The translations under genes were made by a program, and so were the position numbers. From Cystobasidium ongulense (lineage: Eukaryota; Basidiomycota; Cystobasidiomycetes; Cystobasidiales; Cystobasidiaceae), in contig BQUP01000007.1 of NCBI GenBank assembly GCA_022835595.1, forward strand, positions 186,001-250,000: 64,000 nucleotides of DNA, given 5' to 3'. How positions within the stretch are numbered: position 1 is the stretch's first letter; the number at the start of each line of letters is the position of its first letter. A model generated the notes under the pieces. The model made no database searches, was not told the DNA's origin, and saw only the letters and a program-made list of their open reading frames with translations. Below, in pieces: positions 37,932-49,719 of the stretch.

Positions 37932-39916
37932 TTACACGACGGTGTACACACGGATGAGGTTGTCGGTGTATCCGGCGAACAGTGTCTGATAGGAGTAAAA
38001 TCAAAGTGGGTCAGTTACTAGAATCTTTCTGGTATGCGTCTCCGGAAATAAACAAAAGGCTCACCTGTCCATCAGCGGACCAAGCCAAAGACATGCACTC
38101 TGGTTCTCTAGCGTTTGTTGACTGAGCAGCAAAGTCAGGTTTCAATTCATCGACGATAGACTTTGATTCTAGGTCAAAGATCTTGATGCATGAAGATGTA
38201 GCAGCGCATAGCCAGTATCTGTTAGGTGAGAATACTAGAGCGTTGATGATATCTCCAGCTTCTAAGGAGTAGAGGTGTTTGGACTCGTTCAAGTCCCATA
38301 GCATTGTAATGCCATCTTTACCGCCCGAAGCGCAAAGCGATCCATCGGGTGAGACGGTAACGGTGTTGATGTAGCCGGTGTGGCCGTGGTGGTTGGTGCG
38401 GAGCTTGCAGTTGGAGAGTTCCCAGACCTGTTTGAAGGATTGTGGAAGAGAATCAATCAGTATGTGGTGGGAGATTCGAGGAGAACAAGAGAATGGAGGA
38501 AGGGAGAGAGAGTGTGTGTGCACATGCCCAAGGTCAGAGATCTTGGTGGAATCGATCATTTTCATAGGAACTAGATGGGCTCCTCTAAAGTAGCAAATAT
38601 ATATGTATACTGATTGTATTAACATCATCCAAGGGTGTGCGGGGGGTGAGACATCTTTCCACTTTTGAACCGCTCCTTAAGAGACGGCTTAGGTGAACGA
38701 GGAAAGTGCTTCGATGATGGGAGAAGAGGGGGGGCGAGAAAATTGGAAAGTCCGAGTCGAAAACAACGCACCTTGACGACCTTGTCCCATCCGGCAGAGA
38801 CGATGACGGGGTTCATTGGGTTAGGGGAGAATCTAACGCAAGAGATCCAATCCGAGTGTCCCTCATCTCTAATATCAAACTTGCAATCACCGAGGGTGTT
38901 CCATAGCTTGATAGTTCTATCTCTTGAACCAGAAACGATTTGTCTGTTATCAGCAGAGAATGAAACTGATAGAACATCTCCAGTGTGTCCAACAAATCTT
39001 CGTGTTGTAGCTCCAGTGTTCAAGTCCCATAATCGGAGTGTCTTGTCCCATGATGAGGAGAGAGCGAATTGGCCATCGCTTGAGATGACAACGTCAGAGA
39101 CGAAGTGGTTGTGGCCGTGTAGGATTCGGCGGGGGTAGCCGTAGGAAGCCTGGGACAAGAAAATGAGAGGAGAGGTCAGCTACTTGTTTCTGACGCGCCT
39201 CTCGCAAGCGAGGTTCCAGGTAAGCGAAGCGAAGCTGAGCGAGCGAGCGAGCGAGACGAGTTTGACCGTCGAGTGGTTCTGTTATGCTGTTCTTGCTATT
39301 CTAGAGTAATTGTGTGCTCAGAAGTCGGACCGGGCGCGCTAGAAGTACAGGCGGATCGTCGGATGCGCCTTTGAGAGATACAAAGCAAGACTCGCAAAGT
39401 CTCATTTTGAGCAGGTTGATGTTGCTGCAGGTAGGGCTTGTCGCGGCCCTGAAGTTGATTTGTAGGGTTTCCTGTCCAAGTTATTCGCTTTTCTGCCCTG
39501 CTGTTGCTATGTCGGCTGGAGTTCTTGTCCGCTCACACGCCCGTCTTGTCTGCTCGTCGCGGACCATTTCTACACTTGCTCGCTCGCTCGCTTGCTTTGC
39601 CATTGCATTGTCTCCCTGTAGTGGATCTACTCACATCCTCTCGTGTCAATTGCCATACGAAGATGGTCTTGTCTCTGGAAGCTGTGAGGATCATGTCTGG
39701 GTTTTGGGCTGTGGGTTGTATTGGATGTTAATGGTGGGTTGCTCTGTTGGGGTGACTGTGTCTGCCCACTGACGAGAGGTAGCGATGGCCGTGACCCATC
39801 CTCCGTGGCCCTCGAGGGTGCCCTGTGAACAGCGAGCGACGTGGTCAGCAGCTGATGATGGATGATACCAGTCCACCTCGAGCGCGCCCCACCTTGTAGA
39901 CTAGTGACTCTGCCAT
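37932..39916 (-). CDS. Receptor for activated C kinase 1 (RACK1/Asc1/Cpc2), 40S ribosome WD40 protein
   Basis: Seven-bladed WD40 scaffold bound to the head of the 40S subunit; links signalling to translation and ribosome quality control. Six exons: 39916-39893, 39822-39774, 39708-39635, 39149-38772, 38427-38065, 37985-37932; 313 residues, the normal RACK1 length. Recognised by [94 protein letters not shown] and the terminal [17 protein letters not shown]. Two introns are long for this genome: 485 nt (39150-39634) and 344 nt (38428-38771). The latter carries the U24 snoRNA, as in the yeast orthologue ASC1. It shares a 970-nt divergent region with RPL12. Confidence 0.95.
38527..38635 (-). ncRNA. 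U24: C/D box snoRNA U24 (snR24/SNORD24) within a RACK1 intron
   Basis: On the minus strand, inside the 344-nt RACK1 intron, a C box ATGATGT (38628-38622) and D box CTGA (38537-38534) frame two stretches shared with U24 of yeast and human: ATATTTGCTACT in the 5' half and CCACCAAGATCTCTGA ending in the D box. The flanks can pair as a terminal stem (GG with CC, then two U-U mismatches, then CCC with GGG). In other species U24 guides 2'-O-methylation of neighbouring positions in 25S/28S rRNA. The yeast copy also lies in the intron of the RACK1 gene ASC1. The ends given are approximate. Confidence 0.9.
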
Positions 39917-40885
39917 GGTTGCTGAAGAGTGTGTGATTCGGTGCGAGTGGTGGTCGGGTCGGAGGGGATGCTCGCGCCGTCGTCTGCCTTGTCTTGTCGC
40001 ACCTTGGAATCGCTGCTGCCCGCCAATCTTCCGCCCGGCATGCCTGTGTTCTGGCCTGAGAGCAGCGATTTCCTTCCACCTGCGCACAAATTGGTGGCGA
40101 ATAAAAGTTCGATCGCTCACCCCCCAGCCAGCGGAGGAAGGCTCAGACTTGGGGGGGCAGCGTGGATTTGGGGCAGGAGAGTCGAAGCGCATCACGGCAG
40201 AGGCAGCAGACCCAGCGCAGGCAGGCAGGCAGGCAATCGACGCGGGCAATTCTGCGGACATCGAGGAAGGCCATCCCATCCACTCAATCCCTCCGACCCA
40301 CCACCCTACGACGACCCCGAGAACTGTCTCATTGAAACACAGGTGAGTGCGCGCACCAAGGAAGGGTGCGGGAGTGTTGCATGCAGGCGTGCATCATGCA
40401 TCGCCGTGGTGCTGCTGGTGGAGGAGGGAAGAGCATACAAGCGAGGGCAGCCGAGAAAGCCATGGGAAGATGCAGGTCCAAGTCACTGGAGATGGGCAGG
40501 CAGCAACACAGCACACACTGCCAAGATACACATCACCGACAAGGGGCCCTTTCGTCGTCCATAGACTCCCCTGCACTCTGCATCGTGAAGCCATGCAATC
40601 AGAAAGATCAGCCATATCATGGCAGGACGACCACGGGGCCAACATAGAACCACAAGCAAGATGCTCTATGCACCACTCATCAGATAAAAGACAAGCCGAG
40701 ACCTTCCTCTAGCTACGAGAAAGACAGCAGCAACATCGCCAAGCGCCGAAGCGAGACAGACAGCACACAGCCAGCATGCATACTTGCACCCGCGCAGGAA
40801 TGACTGCAGAAATGACCGTCACAGTGACGCTAAAGCTGACTATATCGCTTTTTCTCCTTCACCCAATCAGTAACTCTTGCCCATC
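39917..40885. promoter_or_regulatory. Divergent promoter region of RACK1 and RPL12
   Basis: Two ribosome-associated genes are read outward from this 969-nt, G+C-rich region. A polypyrimidine tract (TTTTTCTCCTTCACCC, about 40850-40865) sits shortly before the RPL12 start codon, as in many ribosomal protein genes. Long overlapping frames here show no family resemblance. Co-regulation of the two genes is an inference from layout. Confidence 0.5.
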
Positions 40886-41583
40886 ATGCCGTGAGTATTT
40901 TGCAGCTGTCCGAATTCACACAATTCGCTAACTCATTGCCATTTTCATCCAGTCCCAAAATGGACCCCAACGAGATTAAAATCATCTACCTGAGGGCAAC
41001 AGGTGGTGAAGTCGGTGCTTCGTCCGCATTGGCTCCTAAGATTGGTCCCCTTGGTCTAGTGAGTTGGAGCGACGAGTTGGCATTTTCGCCCACGTTTAAA
41101 TACTGACTTTGCAATTATCCAATAGTCCCCCAAGGTTGTCGGTGAAAACATTGCCAAGAACACAGCAGAATGGAAAGGTCTACGCGTAACTGTTCAATTG
41201 ACAATTCAAAATCGACAAGCCGCCGTTTCCGTCGTTCCTTCAGCATCATCACTAGTCATTAGAGCATTAAAAGAACCTCCCCGCGACCGTAAAAAGGAAA
41301 AGAACATCAAACACGCTGGAAATATCGAATTTGATGCTATTATTGATATTGCTAGAACTTTGAAATACAAGTCCCTGGCTAAGGAACTAGCTGGTACCGT
41401 CAAAGAGGTCCTTGGAACATGCCAATCTGTTGGCTGCACTGTTGATGGATCACACCCACACACCATCATTGAGGAGATCGACGCCGGTGAGCAGTCTTAA
41501 CATATTACCTATCTATCCTGATCTTCTTACTGACTACGGCTCTTGCCAATTTTACAGGCGAGCGTGAGGTCCCAGAAGAGTAA
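40886..41583 (+). CDS. RPL12: 60S ribosomal protein L12 (uL11)
   Basis: Stalk-base protein of the large subunit that binds the GTPase-associated centre of 25S rRNA. Exons 40886-40890, 40953-41058, 41126-41486, 41558-41583; 165 residues, identical in length to yeast Rpl12. The first exon is only ATGCC, so the second codon is split by the first intron; the rest reads [57 protein letters not shown] and [18 protein letters not shown], all highly conserved. The short ATG-bearing exon gives the MPPK opening of the family. Confidence 0.97.
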
Positions 41584-42669
41584 ATTCTCTTTCCCTTGTT
41601 ACGCACCAGAAAATCTCCCTTGCGCTCTTAATCGGAAGCGTTAGCATCAGGGTTAGAAGGAATCAAGAAAGACGAAACGCAAGATAAAAGCATGGCTATT
41701 ACCCTTCTTTCCCCTTTAGTCAGACATATCTTCTTGTCTCATTAGCCAGCTCTTCTTTTTGTGTCTTTCTTATCCTTTGGTCCTTCCCTCATTGGCAATT
41801 CTGATTCTCGTTTTGGACTCATTCAGGACAGGAACAATGATCTTGAGCCCCTTGCTTGTCTCCTCCGGGATCTCTTGCTGATGGTGTGTGCCCAAAGTGC
41901 TACAAATTCCTCATCTGCGAAGGTGGTCCGCGCATCAACCATAATGAGTGTAGTTCAAAAACATATATTACATTGCTGTAAGAAAGCGGGCAACGTTAAG
42001 TCCTAACATTCACCATTGCCTTCAATTCGCAGGTTGTATTGACAGTTCCAAAGCTGACTCGCTATATTGTACAAGTGAGAACGCATGGTACTATCGCGCG
42101 GAACGCCCAAAACTGCAAGCAAGTTGTAAATGAAAGTGATGGTGAGAACGAATGAATGAGAGGCTTCTTTATCGCAGAACGAGAATACGCAAGATTGCTT
42201 GATGATGATGTAAAATGAATAGTCAATTATTATTTCCAGTATGATCATTATTGCTTTCTTTTCTGTCGCTGACATGTTTCAATTCTCGTAGACCTGGCGG
42301 CTTTCGCCGGCCGGGCGGGCTTTCTCTTTCGGCAAGTGCGGTTATCGATATCGATCAGGTCTCTACAGGGAGCCGCTTCGTGTCGGCCAGCTTTCTTTGT
42401 CTTCTGGACATTTCGTACAGACACTTTGACTACTGCGATAACCTCGAATAAGTCAATCTCATCAGCCGACGGTATCGTAGCCTGCTGCAGACGTTGCGAT
42501 TCGCAAACTTGGCCATTCCCCCCGCGTCGGATAGCTGCTTAGTCGATCAACCCAAGCGAAAGAAAGAAGCAAAGCCAGAAAGAGAAGCTCATTAATCTCT
42601 GTTCTCTGTCCAATACCTTAAGAGTCAATTACCTTATCAATACAAATAAGGCTAGTACAGGTTATCAAG
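41584..42669. other. 1.1-kb intergenic region
   Basis: Between tandem + genes. It holds the RPL12 3' region and the upstream region of the CtBP-like gene. At 42199-42275 a TGATGA/CTGA pair resembles C and D boxes, but no terminal stem or known guide was seen. An inverted GC-rich patch (GGCTTTCGCCGGCCGGGCGG, about 42299-42318) is also present. Confidence 0.4.
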
Positions 42670-44175
42670 ATGGTAGCATCCAATGGCACGGCCTCACTCG
42701 GAAATGGCGATAACGACGTGCCAACTTACACAATCCTAGAAGCAGATGGTCAATACCCAGATAATACACTTGAAGAAACTATATTCGCACCTCAGGAAGG
42801 ACAGAATTATAGAGTCAGATTCCTACGGACTGCATTGGCGCCTGTTGGAGTTGATTATCTTAAACCTTACTCTGAAATACCAAAGGAAATTAGGGATGAA
42901 GTTGATGGTCTAATGGTGTAAGACTGTTGCTCACCTGAGTTCATTACACTCTAATCTAATCTAATGGTATGCGTTACAGGTTAAAGTTGTACTTTACAGA
43001 ACAAGATTTGGAATTATTTCCCAAACTAAAAGTGTAGGTCGTTTCCACATGAATCTCGGCTCTTGAAACTAGTCAGCTGAAACAACTCGGTATATGCTTG
43101 AACAGTGTCGTTCGCATGGTGAGCGTTCACAGTAGAGAAGACCCTCCGGGGTGTGCTAACGGCTTCCAATAGGGTGTCGGGTATGATAGACTAGATAGAC
43201 AAGCTCTGGCGAAACGTGGCGTTACAGTCTGCAACGTACCTGGTGAGTTTGGCCTTGACCGCCTCAAAGATTACCGAGAAGGACTACTAAGTCATGTATT
43301 ATTACTTTCACAGACTACGGCACTGCTGAAATTGCAGACCACGCTCTTGGGCTCGCTCTTTCCATGCGTCGTGGTCTGCTCCTACATCACGATATGCAGC
43401 GTGGTCCTAAGCCCGCACCCTGGGCACACATTGAGAGTCCTTTAGTTGCTCGCATTCAAGGCGCCACCTTTGGTCTCCTAGGGATGGGTCGTATCGGAAC
43501 TGCAGCCGCACTACGAGCCAAGGCATTCGGCTGGAATGTCCTCATGTATGATCCATATTTACCTAATGGAAGTGAAAAGGCACTAGGAATAGAAAGAACG
43601 AAAGATATTAAAGATTTGTTTAGAAGATCTACTACTTTAAGCGTCCATTGTCCTTCTACTACCTCTACAAGAGGAATTGTCAATTGGGATCTTTTACAAT
43701 TATCACCACCTGGAACAATACTTGTTAATACTGCTAGAGGTGATATTATAGATCTAGATGGAGTAGAAAGAGCTTTAAAAGAAGGGAATTTGGCAGGAGC
43801 TGCTTTGGATGTATTACCTGAGGAACCTATTCCCGAAGATCGCGTACATCCCCTCATTAAGGCATACAGAGATCAAGAACCTTGGCTCACTGGTAGTAAG
43901 TACTTCCGGAAAGAAAGATCTTATTCTAGACTGGAAGCACTTACGTACTTTCTCTCTCCCGCAGGAATGATCTTGACCTGCCATACAGCCTTCTACAGCC
44001 CAAGCTCGATATACGAGATCAGGCTCAAATCAGCTCAGACGATGCGCGATGTGGTAAGTCAGCACAGCTGATCTTGGACATGATTAAGCCGACTTACAAG
44101 CTGACCTTTCCGGAATCCACTTTCTAGCTTATCGATGGTATTCAAAGTAACATTATCCACCCACATATGGAGTAG
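42670..44175 (+). CDS. CtBP-like D-2-hydroxyacid dehydrogenase family protein
   Basis: Most like C-terminal-binding protein / NAD-linked 2-hydroxyacid dehydrogenase-fold corepressors. Seven exons: 42670-42917, 42980-43033, 43106-43118 (13 nt), 43173-43242, 43314-43895, 43965-44053, 44128-44175; 367 residues. The substrate domain shows VVVRMGVGYDRLDRQALAKR and NVPDYGTAEIADHALGLALS. The NAD fingerprint is canonical, GLLGMGRIGTAAALRAKAFG. Catalytic Arg is in NTARGDIID, Glu in LPEEPIP, His in LTCHTAFYS. The GVGYD..D and DYGT..IADHA motifs are those of the CtBP branch. It could act as an enzyme or a corepressor; sequence does not decide. It is a distant relative of the enzyme at 7042-8534. Confidence 0.85.
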
Positions 44176-44564
44176 GACAGACATCGGACTACGTCAATTT
44201 TCATACGACTCGTGAAATACTTTACAACTACCTCCTTGCTATATCTTGGTTTGAAGTATGTGATACCTTCTTTGTGCAATAGAACATACTGGTCGTACAT
44301 GAGTCTTGCGGAGTGCAAATTGGAATTGTCAGAAACAGGTTCTAAACAATTCTTCGAGGAGCCTGCGATTCAGCTAGCAGTGCTGTTTACACTGTATGGA
44401 CGTGCTACATGCTCTCTCGAAATCTGACCGATGCTTCTCGTACTGTCTCCCCTGCGGCACGTGGTTGATCGGCACTTTGCGCGAGGACGACTTGGACATC
44501 TCGAATGCTATGCTGCTTTTCTCTGCTTCGCCCTGTTAATAAGAAAACTTCCTGGCGCGAAGTT
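44176..44564. other. Intergenic region upstream of dCMP deaminase gene
   Basis: About 390 nt. The frame of the next gene is open back to an ATG at 44505, which would add 20 residues; the later ATG directly before the P-loop-like stretch was preferred. Confidence 0.4.
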
Positions 44565-46040
44565 ATGCCTACGCTTATCCTCCTAGGCCCGAGGTGTTCA
44601 GGAAAGAACACGATAGCCGAGTTCCTCATTCGCGAAGAAGGCTACGAGCGCGTTCGAATCGCCTCTTCAAGCTGGGCATCAACATCAAAGCAACGCGACG
44701 CGGACAGTCTGATCTTCAACACTGCTAGCGATTTCTTGGACTATGCTACGTTGAATTGGAGGAACAAGTATGTCACTTGTGACAGAATGAGTAGGAATGA
44801 CCTGGATGGGTTCGTCAAGAGACCGTGGGTCTTGCTGGTGGGTTGTGAAGCTCGAACTGCATGGAGATGGAAGAGAAGGAACGAAATGTAGGTACAATCA
44901 CCTACCTGGCCTTTGCGTTGGCGCCTTCACTGACCAAGTTAATTGCCTGGCTCAAAAAGATGCGCTGCTGAAGGTGGAAGAGAAACAACTTTGGAGGACT
45001 TCGTTCACGAAGATGATCTGGACATGTACGGAGATGCGAAAGCCCAACAGGCAGAATTGCCGGCCTCAAAGACGAAGAAAGCGTCAGCTCAAACACTGCA
45101 TATTCCAAACGGAACTACTGCTTCTTCGTTTACTATCCCACCTCCGCCATCACCTGAACTTTCACAGCGGACTTTCACGACGAAACCACGTGCAATTGCC
45201 AATATTGATAATGCTACCACAGCTTTAGCCCCTGTGATGCGCCTGTGCAATCTACATATCGATATATCAGCGTACGAATCTACCGAAATGCTGTATTCGC
45301 ATCTTCGTAATCTGGATCTTTCACGCGAGGATAGAATGCGACCTGGCTGGGACAAATACTTTATGACATTGGCAGGACTGGCCTCGTTAAGGTGAGTCCG
45401 GAAGGACATGCATGAACGTCACTCTGTCTGTGACTGTCACACCGAGAGGCAGCTAACGAATTGCTGTACTTCAGGAGTAACTGCATGAAGCGTAGGGTCG
45501 GAGCTGTCTTGGTTTCTAATAAACGCGTGATCAGCACAGGTATGGAGACTTCCAACTTGTCGTACTATGACATAACTAAATAATGCCCGTTCTAGGCTAC
45601 AATGGCACACCCAGGGGTATGCGCAACTGTAACGAAGGTGGATGTGCGAGATGCAATTCTACGTCTGTTTCTTCATTGGCAGCAAATGGATCAGCGGGCA
45701 GCGGAGTCGCAACGCCAGTCAAGAGTGGTGTTGCATTAGATGAATGCTTGTGCTTACACGCCGAAGAGAATGCTCTTTTAGAAGCAGGTCGTGACCGTGC
45801 GGAAGGTGGCGTTCTATACTGCAATACGTGAGTTTGAATAGTACCGGTGAAACGGGAAACAGGACTGCCGGCTGACTCTTGGACATTCACAGATGCCCAT
45901 GTCTTCGTTGCGCAGTCAAGATCTGTCAGACTGGATGCCGTGAAGTTTGCTATTCTCAAGGTTACTCGATGGACGAAATGAGTGCTCGCATATTCAAAGA
46001 AGCGGGTGTTATTATGCGCCAGATAGAGATGTTTGATTAG
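44565..46040 (+). CDS. DCD1: Deoxycytidylate (dCMP) deaminase
   Basis: Converts dCMP to dUMP, feeding thymidylate synthesis. Exons 44565-44887, 44960-45391, 45475-45539, 45596-45827, 45893-46040; 399 residues. The N-terminal domain has a P-loop-like LILLGPRCSGKNTIAEFL, as in yeast Dcd1. The C-terminal deaminase domain has the zinc ligands in CLHAEENALLEA and CPCLRCAVKIC, plus RVGAVLVSNKRVISTGYNGT and GMRNCNEGGCARC. Extra length over yeast (312) is from a Ser/Thr/Pro-rich linker after LEDFV and a Gly/Ser-rich loop before HAEEN. The enzyme family is allosteric (dCTP activates, dTTP inhibits). Confidence 0.94.
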
Positions 46041-46130
46041 AGTAATAAGGTCAAGGCAACGCTACATGCTTAATCGCATATACTTGGAATGCATGTAACG
46101 CATAACCAGCTATTCGATCAGTGTTCTTAG

Positions 46131-48618
46131 ATGGCCATACGTTGTCGCCAATCTGCTACTTTGCACACCAACCTGGCCTGGCAGAGCTCAGTGCCGGTGA
46201 TGTGGTCATCGAACTCATCCAAGCATGCGACTTCTAGTTCAAGCTCATCCTCTGCCGCTCACCATAGGCGGACAAGCACGCAACAGAGCGGGCTGAGCAG
46301 CAGCGGAAGTGGAGGCCACGCCCACAAGACGCGTCAAGCGCAGCTGGACGAAGATGCATGGAAGCTGGATGAGAGCGATGATGAGCCAGAAACGAGTACA
46401 CGAGCATCTGAAATTGCCAAAGTCGCGGCGCAAGCTGGTCTAGGCAGAAAAGCCAGTGCGAGCAGCTTTGGGGTTCAAGCCCCACCTCGAGCTGCCACTG
46501 CAAGCCAGACGAGCCTTTCGAGCATGAATAGCAGCACCGGGAGTAGCAGTAACACTCGCATACCCTCTATATCGAGTCCTAGTACTGCTAAATCGCCGCC
46601 TCAAGCTGCATTCAAGGAGAGAGGACGTCAGTCTAGCTACGGCTTCTGGGAGCGCATAAGCGGATTTGGGGCATCGAAGGGATCCGATAAAGAGCGCGAA
46701 AGAGCAGAAAGTCCAGTAGATACGAGCGGATATGCCCGTTTTGATGGAGATCTAGAGCTGGAAGATAACTTTGACGGCACGTACTCGATCAATACAGCCT
46801 CATCATCTACAAATGCAGCTGGTCTTATGGCACCTGCGACTATATCACGCGCGCTAAGCAGTGGTAAAATACCGGAAGCTCAATTACCGTCTTCTGCAAA
46901 TGCTCAAAAGGGAAAGAATCGTTCTACCGACAGTCCAGCTGGCGTTACAAACGCAACAATTGTGGGTACCCCTCGTACGCGGTCACCATTAGGTCGCATG
47001 CGCCAAAGTGAAAGACCGCGCAATAGCGAAGATATGCGGAAGTGTGTTCGCAAGGATCTAGAAGCTGTCATGAAAGGTGTGTGCATGCCATGCAAAGCAT
47101 ATGATCAGAATACTGAACGGTCACGCAGACCCTGTGAACCTTCTCAAGAGCTTGTCCTTGGGAGGCGATGATTCAGAGACCAAGAAAAAGGAAGACTCTG
47201 GTCCAAGTCGACCGAAAGCTACCGACTACTACAACCCACATGAAACACCTCCCCTACCTTCGTCTTCCGATGCTGCCTACGACTCGCCACTTGCGGACCA
47301 TGATGTAGATGCTGCATCAGCTGCAGCTGCGCTAGCGAAGAGCCAAGCGCAAGCAAGGCGCGATGCCAGTCGGAAGGAAAAGTTTGTTGAGTGTCTAAGC
47401 AAAGATACTGTAGACATTGGTGAGCAGACAGAAGATCGTCCCTATTCAGAGCATCATGTTGACCAGGCTACTCACAGCCGAGTTGCGCAAACATGCGTGG
47501 GCTGGCATACCAACCGAGGTCCGGCCGATGGCATGGCAACTGCTCTTAGGGTACTTACCAGCGGTATCAAGCCGCCGAGTGCCCGTCTTGGCTCGCAAAA
47601 GACAGGAATACGCAGATGCAGTCAAGCAAGCTTTTGCAAGGGGCGAAGCCAGCTTAGATGCCGCGATATGGCATCAGATCAAGATAGATGTCCCCCGTAC
47701 AAATCCAGGTGTACCTCTGTGGCAGTTCTCAAGCACCCAAGCTGTAAGAAAGCCCATCCTGCCTAGCACGCAGCTCTCCCCTGACATTTCTAACAGAGCT
47801 TGGAGAAACTGCTATATGTATGGGCCATCCGGCACCCGGCTAGTGGGTATGTTCAAGGCATCAACGATCTAGCTACGCCATTTTATCAAGTCTTTTTGTC
47901 GTCTTACATTGGTGAGCACCTCAGACGTTGTCTTGTTCAAGCTGGCGCTAAGGCAGCCTTGCTTTAGATTGCGATCCAGAAGATTACGATATCTCAGCAC
48001 TTCCACCCGAAGCACTTCTAGCCTTGGAGGCTGATACCTTTTGGTGCCTGTCAAAACTCCTCGATGGTATACAAGATAATTATATTTTCGCTCAGCCTGG
48101 TATACATCGGCAGGTAGCACGGTGTCAGGAGCTTTGTGCGCGCGTGGATGGTAAGTCTTGGCCTGCTCAAGACGGCTGAGGCTACGTTACTGACCTATCT
48201 TGACCTGCCAGCCCCTCTCGCCAAGCATCTCGAATCGGAAGGCGTGTCATTCTTGCAGTTCTCCTTCCGGTGGTTCCACTTGCTATTTTTGCGGGTGCTG
48301 CCAGTCAATTCAGTTGTAAGAATGTGGGATACATACATGGTAAGAGCTTCATTTGCGGTTTGAATTTCAATGCCTCTGATTTTCTTGCTTCTGCAGTCTG
48401 AAGGATCCGATGCATTTGCGAATTTCCACACATACGTCTGCTTGGCATTCTTACTGCGGTGGAGTGAAAAACTACGGTCTATGGACTTTCAGGCAATCAT
48501 GCTCTTTCTGCAAGAGCCAGTAGATCACGAGACTTGGACGGAATCAAGTACGGAGCTGCTGTTGAGTGAAGCTTACATGTGGTCGGCGTTATGGTCAGGT
48601 AGTAAGCAGACGAAGTAG
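46131..48618 (+). CDS. GYP1: TBC-domain Rab GTPase-activating protein, GYP1/TBC1D22-like
   Basis: Probable GAP for a Golgi Rab (Ypt1/Sec4 in yeast). Seven exons: 46131-47076, 47129-47419, 47478-47743, 47797-47911, 47968-48150, 48212-48339, 48397-48618; 716 residues. About 400 N-terminal residues are Ser-rich and disordered. The TBC domain starts at ELRKHAWAGIPTEVRPMAWQ; the arginine finger lies in IKIDVPRTNP and the glutamine finger in SGYVQGINDLATPF. FSFRWFHLLFLRVL, RMWDTYMSEGSDAFANFH and YVCLAFLLRWSEKL match Gyp1/TBC1D22. The start could also be the ATG at 46200, 23 codons later. Only about 90 nt separate it from DCD1. Confidence 0.92.
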
Positions 48619-48790
48619 TAGTCATCCGACGTATACGCAACAAGCAGTAATTGCATAGCATTATTCGTTAATTCAATCCATGCAACCGAGTGGCGAGGAT
48701 GGATGATCGAGCTTGTACAACCAAAATTTCCTGGTCCTGCGTGACATTGCCTTGCATGTACCATCTGTTAAAGCTTGTTATCAACGAATC

Positions 48791-49517
48791 ATGGCAGAAG
48801 CTTCTACATCTACCGGTGCTGCTAGCACGAGCGCTGCTCCTATCATCGATGCTTCCGCTGCATTAGCTGCACGCACGTCGAAAAAGTGAGATTTCGAACA
48901 GGCGTGATCTAAGTAGCGAAACGCTGAGAGTATGCATTCACAATAGACAAGCGCTACTGCCCAAGACGCAAGAGTCCCTTACGTATGATGTAGGCCTCAT
49001 GGCTGTATACGATCCATCTGCTCTCGACATCACCGCCTACAAGGTTGACCGCGAAGACTACCTGCAATCGAATGCTCGTGAAGGCATGCAAGGTCTCATC
49101 AATGCGCTTTGGGAGCGTCCTACCTCAGTCACAGACGATGGCATCATGGCTAGCTTACCAGAAATTCATACCGTCTTACCTCGAGAGAAGCCTCTACCAA
49201 AGGCGAAAGACTTGACGAAATGGGAGCAATTTGCAAAGTCAAAGGGTATCGCTAGCAAACCCAGGAAACACCGAATGCAATTTGATGAAGAGAAACAAGA
49301 GTTTGCACCTACATGGGGATATAAAGGAAAGAACAAGGAAATTGATAACCAAGCCATCATTGAAATTCCAGATAATGCACCTGCCGACTTTGACCCAAGA
49401 GCGAAAGCACGAGAGGATAGAAAAGGCAATATCGAGAAGAATGAGAAGGGTAGATTGGCAAATATTTCAAGGTCAGCAGCTGCGGATTCGAAGAAGCGTA
49501 GATCGTCCAGAAAGTAG
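48791..49517 (+). CDS. RRS1: Ribosome biogenesis regulator Rrs1 (N-terminal-domain-only form)
   Basis: Recruits 5S RNP (with Rpf2) into pre-60S particles in the nucleolus. Exons 48791-48885 and 48947-49517; 221 residues, close to yeast Rrs1 (203). Recognised by LTYDVGLMAVYDPSALD, NAREGMQGLINALWERPT, LPREKPLPKAKDLTKWEQFA, KSKGIASKPRKHRMQFDEEK and APTWGYKGKNKEIDNQAIIE. It ends with KKRRSSRK soon after the basic NEKGRLANISR stretch. Long RRS1 proteins of many fungi and animals continue into a second half; sequence like that half is encoded separately at 24749-25327. No continuation exon is visible downstream. Confidence 0.92.
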
Positions 49518-49719
49518 AGCATTTCCTTTCCTTACTCGTTCACAGCTTGTCAGATGTGGGATTGTTTCGTTATCAGTATCTGTTGTTGAAGGATTGCATC
49601 TCCGCCATCGGAGCAATTATAGTTCAAGCTTTCAAGCGTCTTCCTATCCCTGTCCTCGTGTATTACTTCATACCAAGCACAAGCTGAGACAACAGATTTA
49701 AGTCTACGTTACGATGTTT

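Noticed and set aside
39627-40564. Long overlapping frames in the RACK1/RPL12 region
   Set aside because: They arise from G+C-rich sequence with few stops, and they overlap confirmed exons or promoter.
42199-42275. TGATGA and CTGA spaced about 70 nt, like a C/D snoRNA, downstream of RPL12
   Set aside because: No terminal stem pairs across the boxes and neither guide region is recognisable; the A/T-rich context makes such matches likely by chance.
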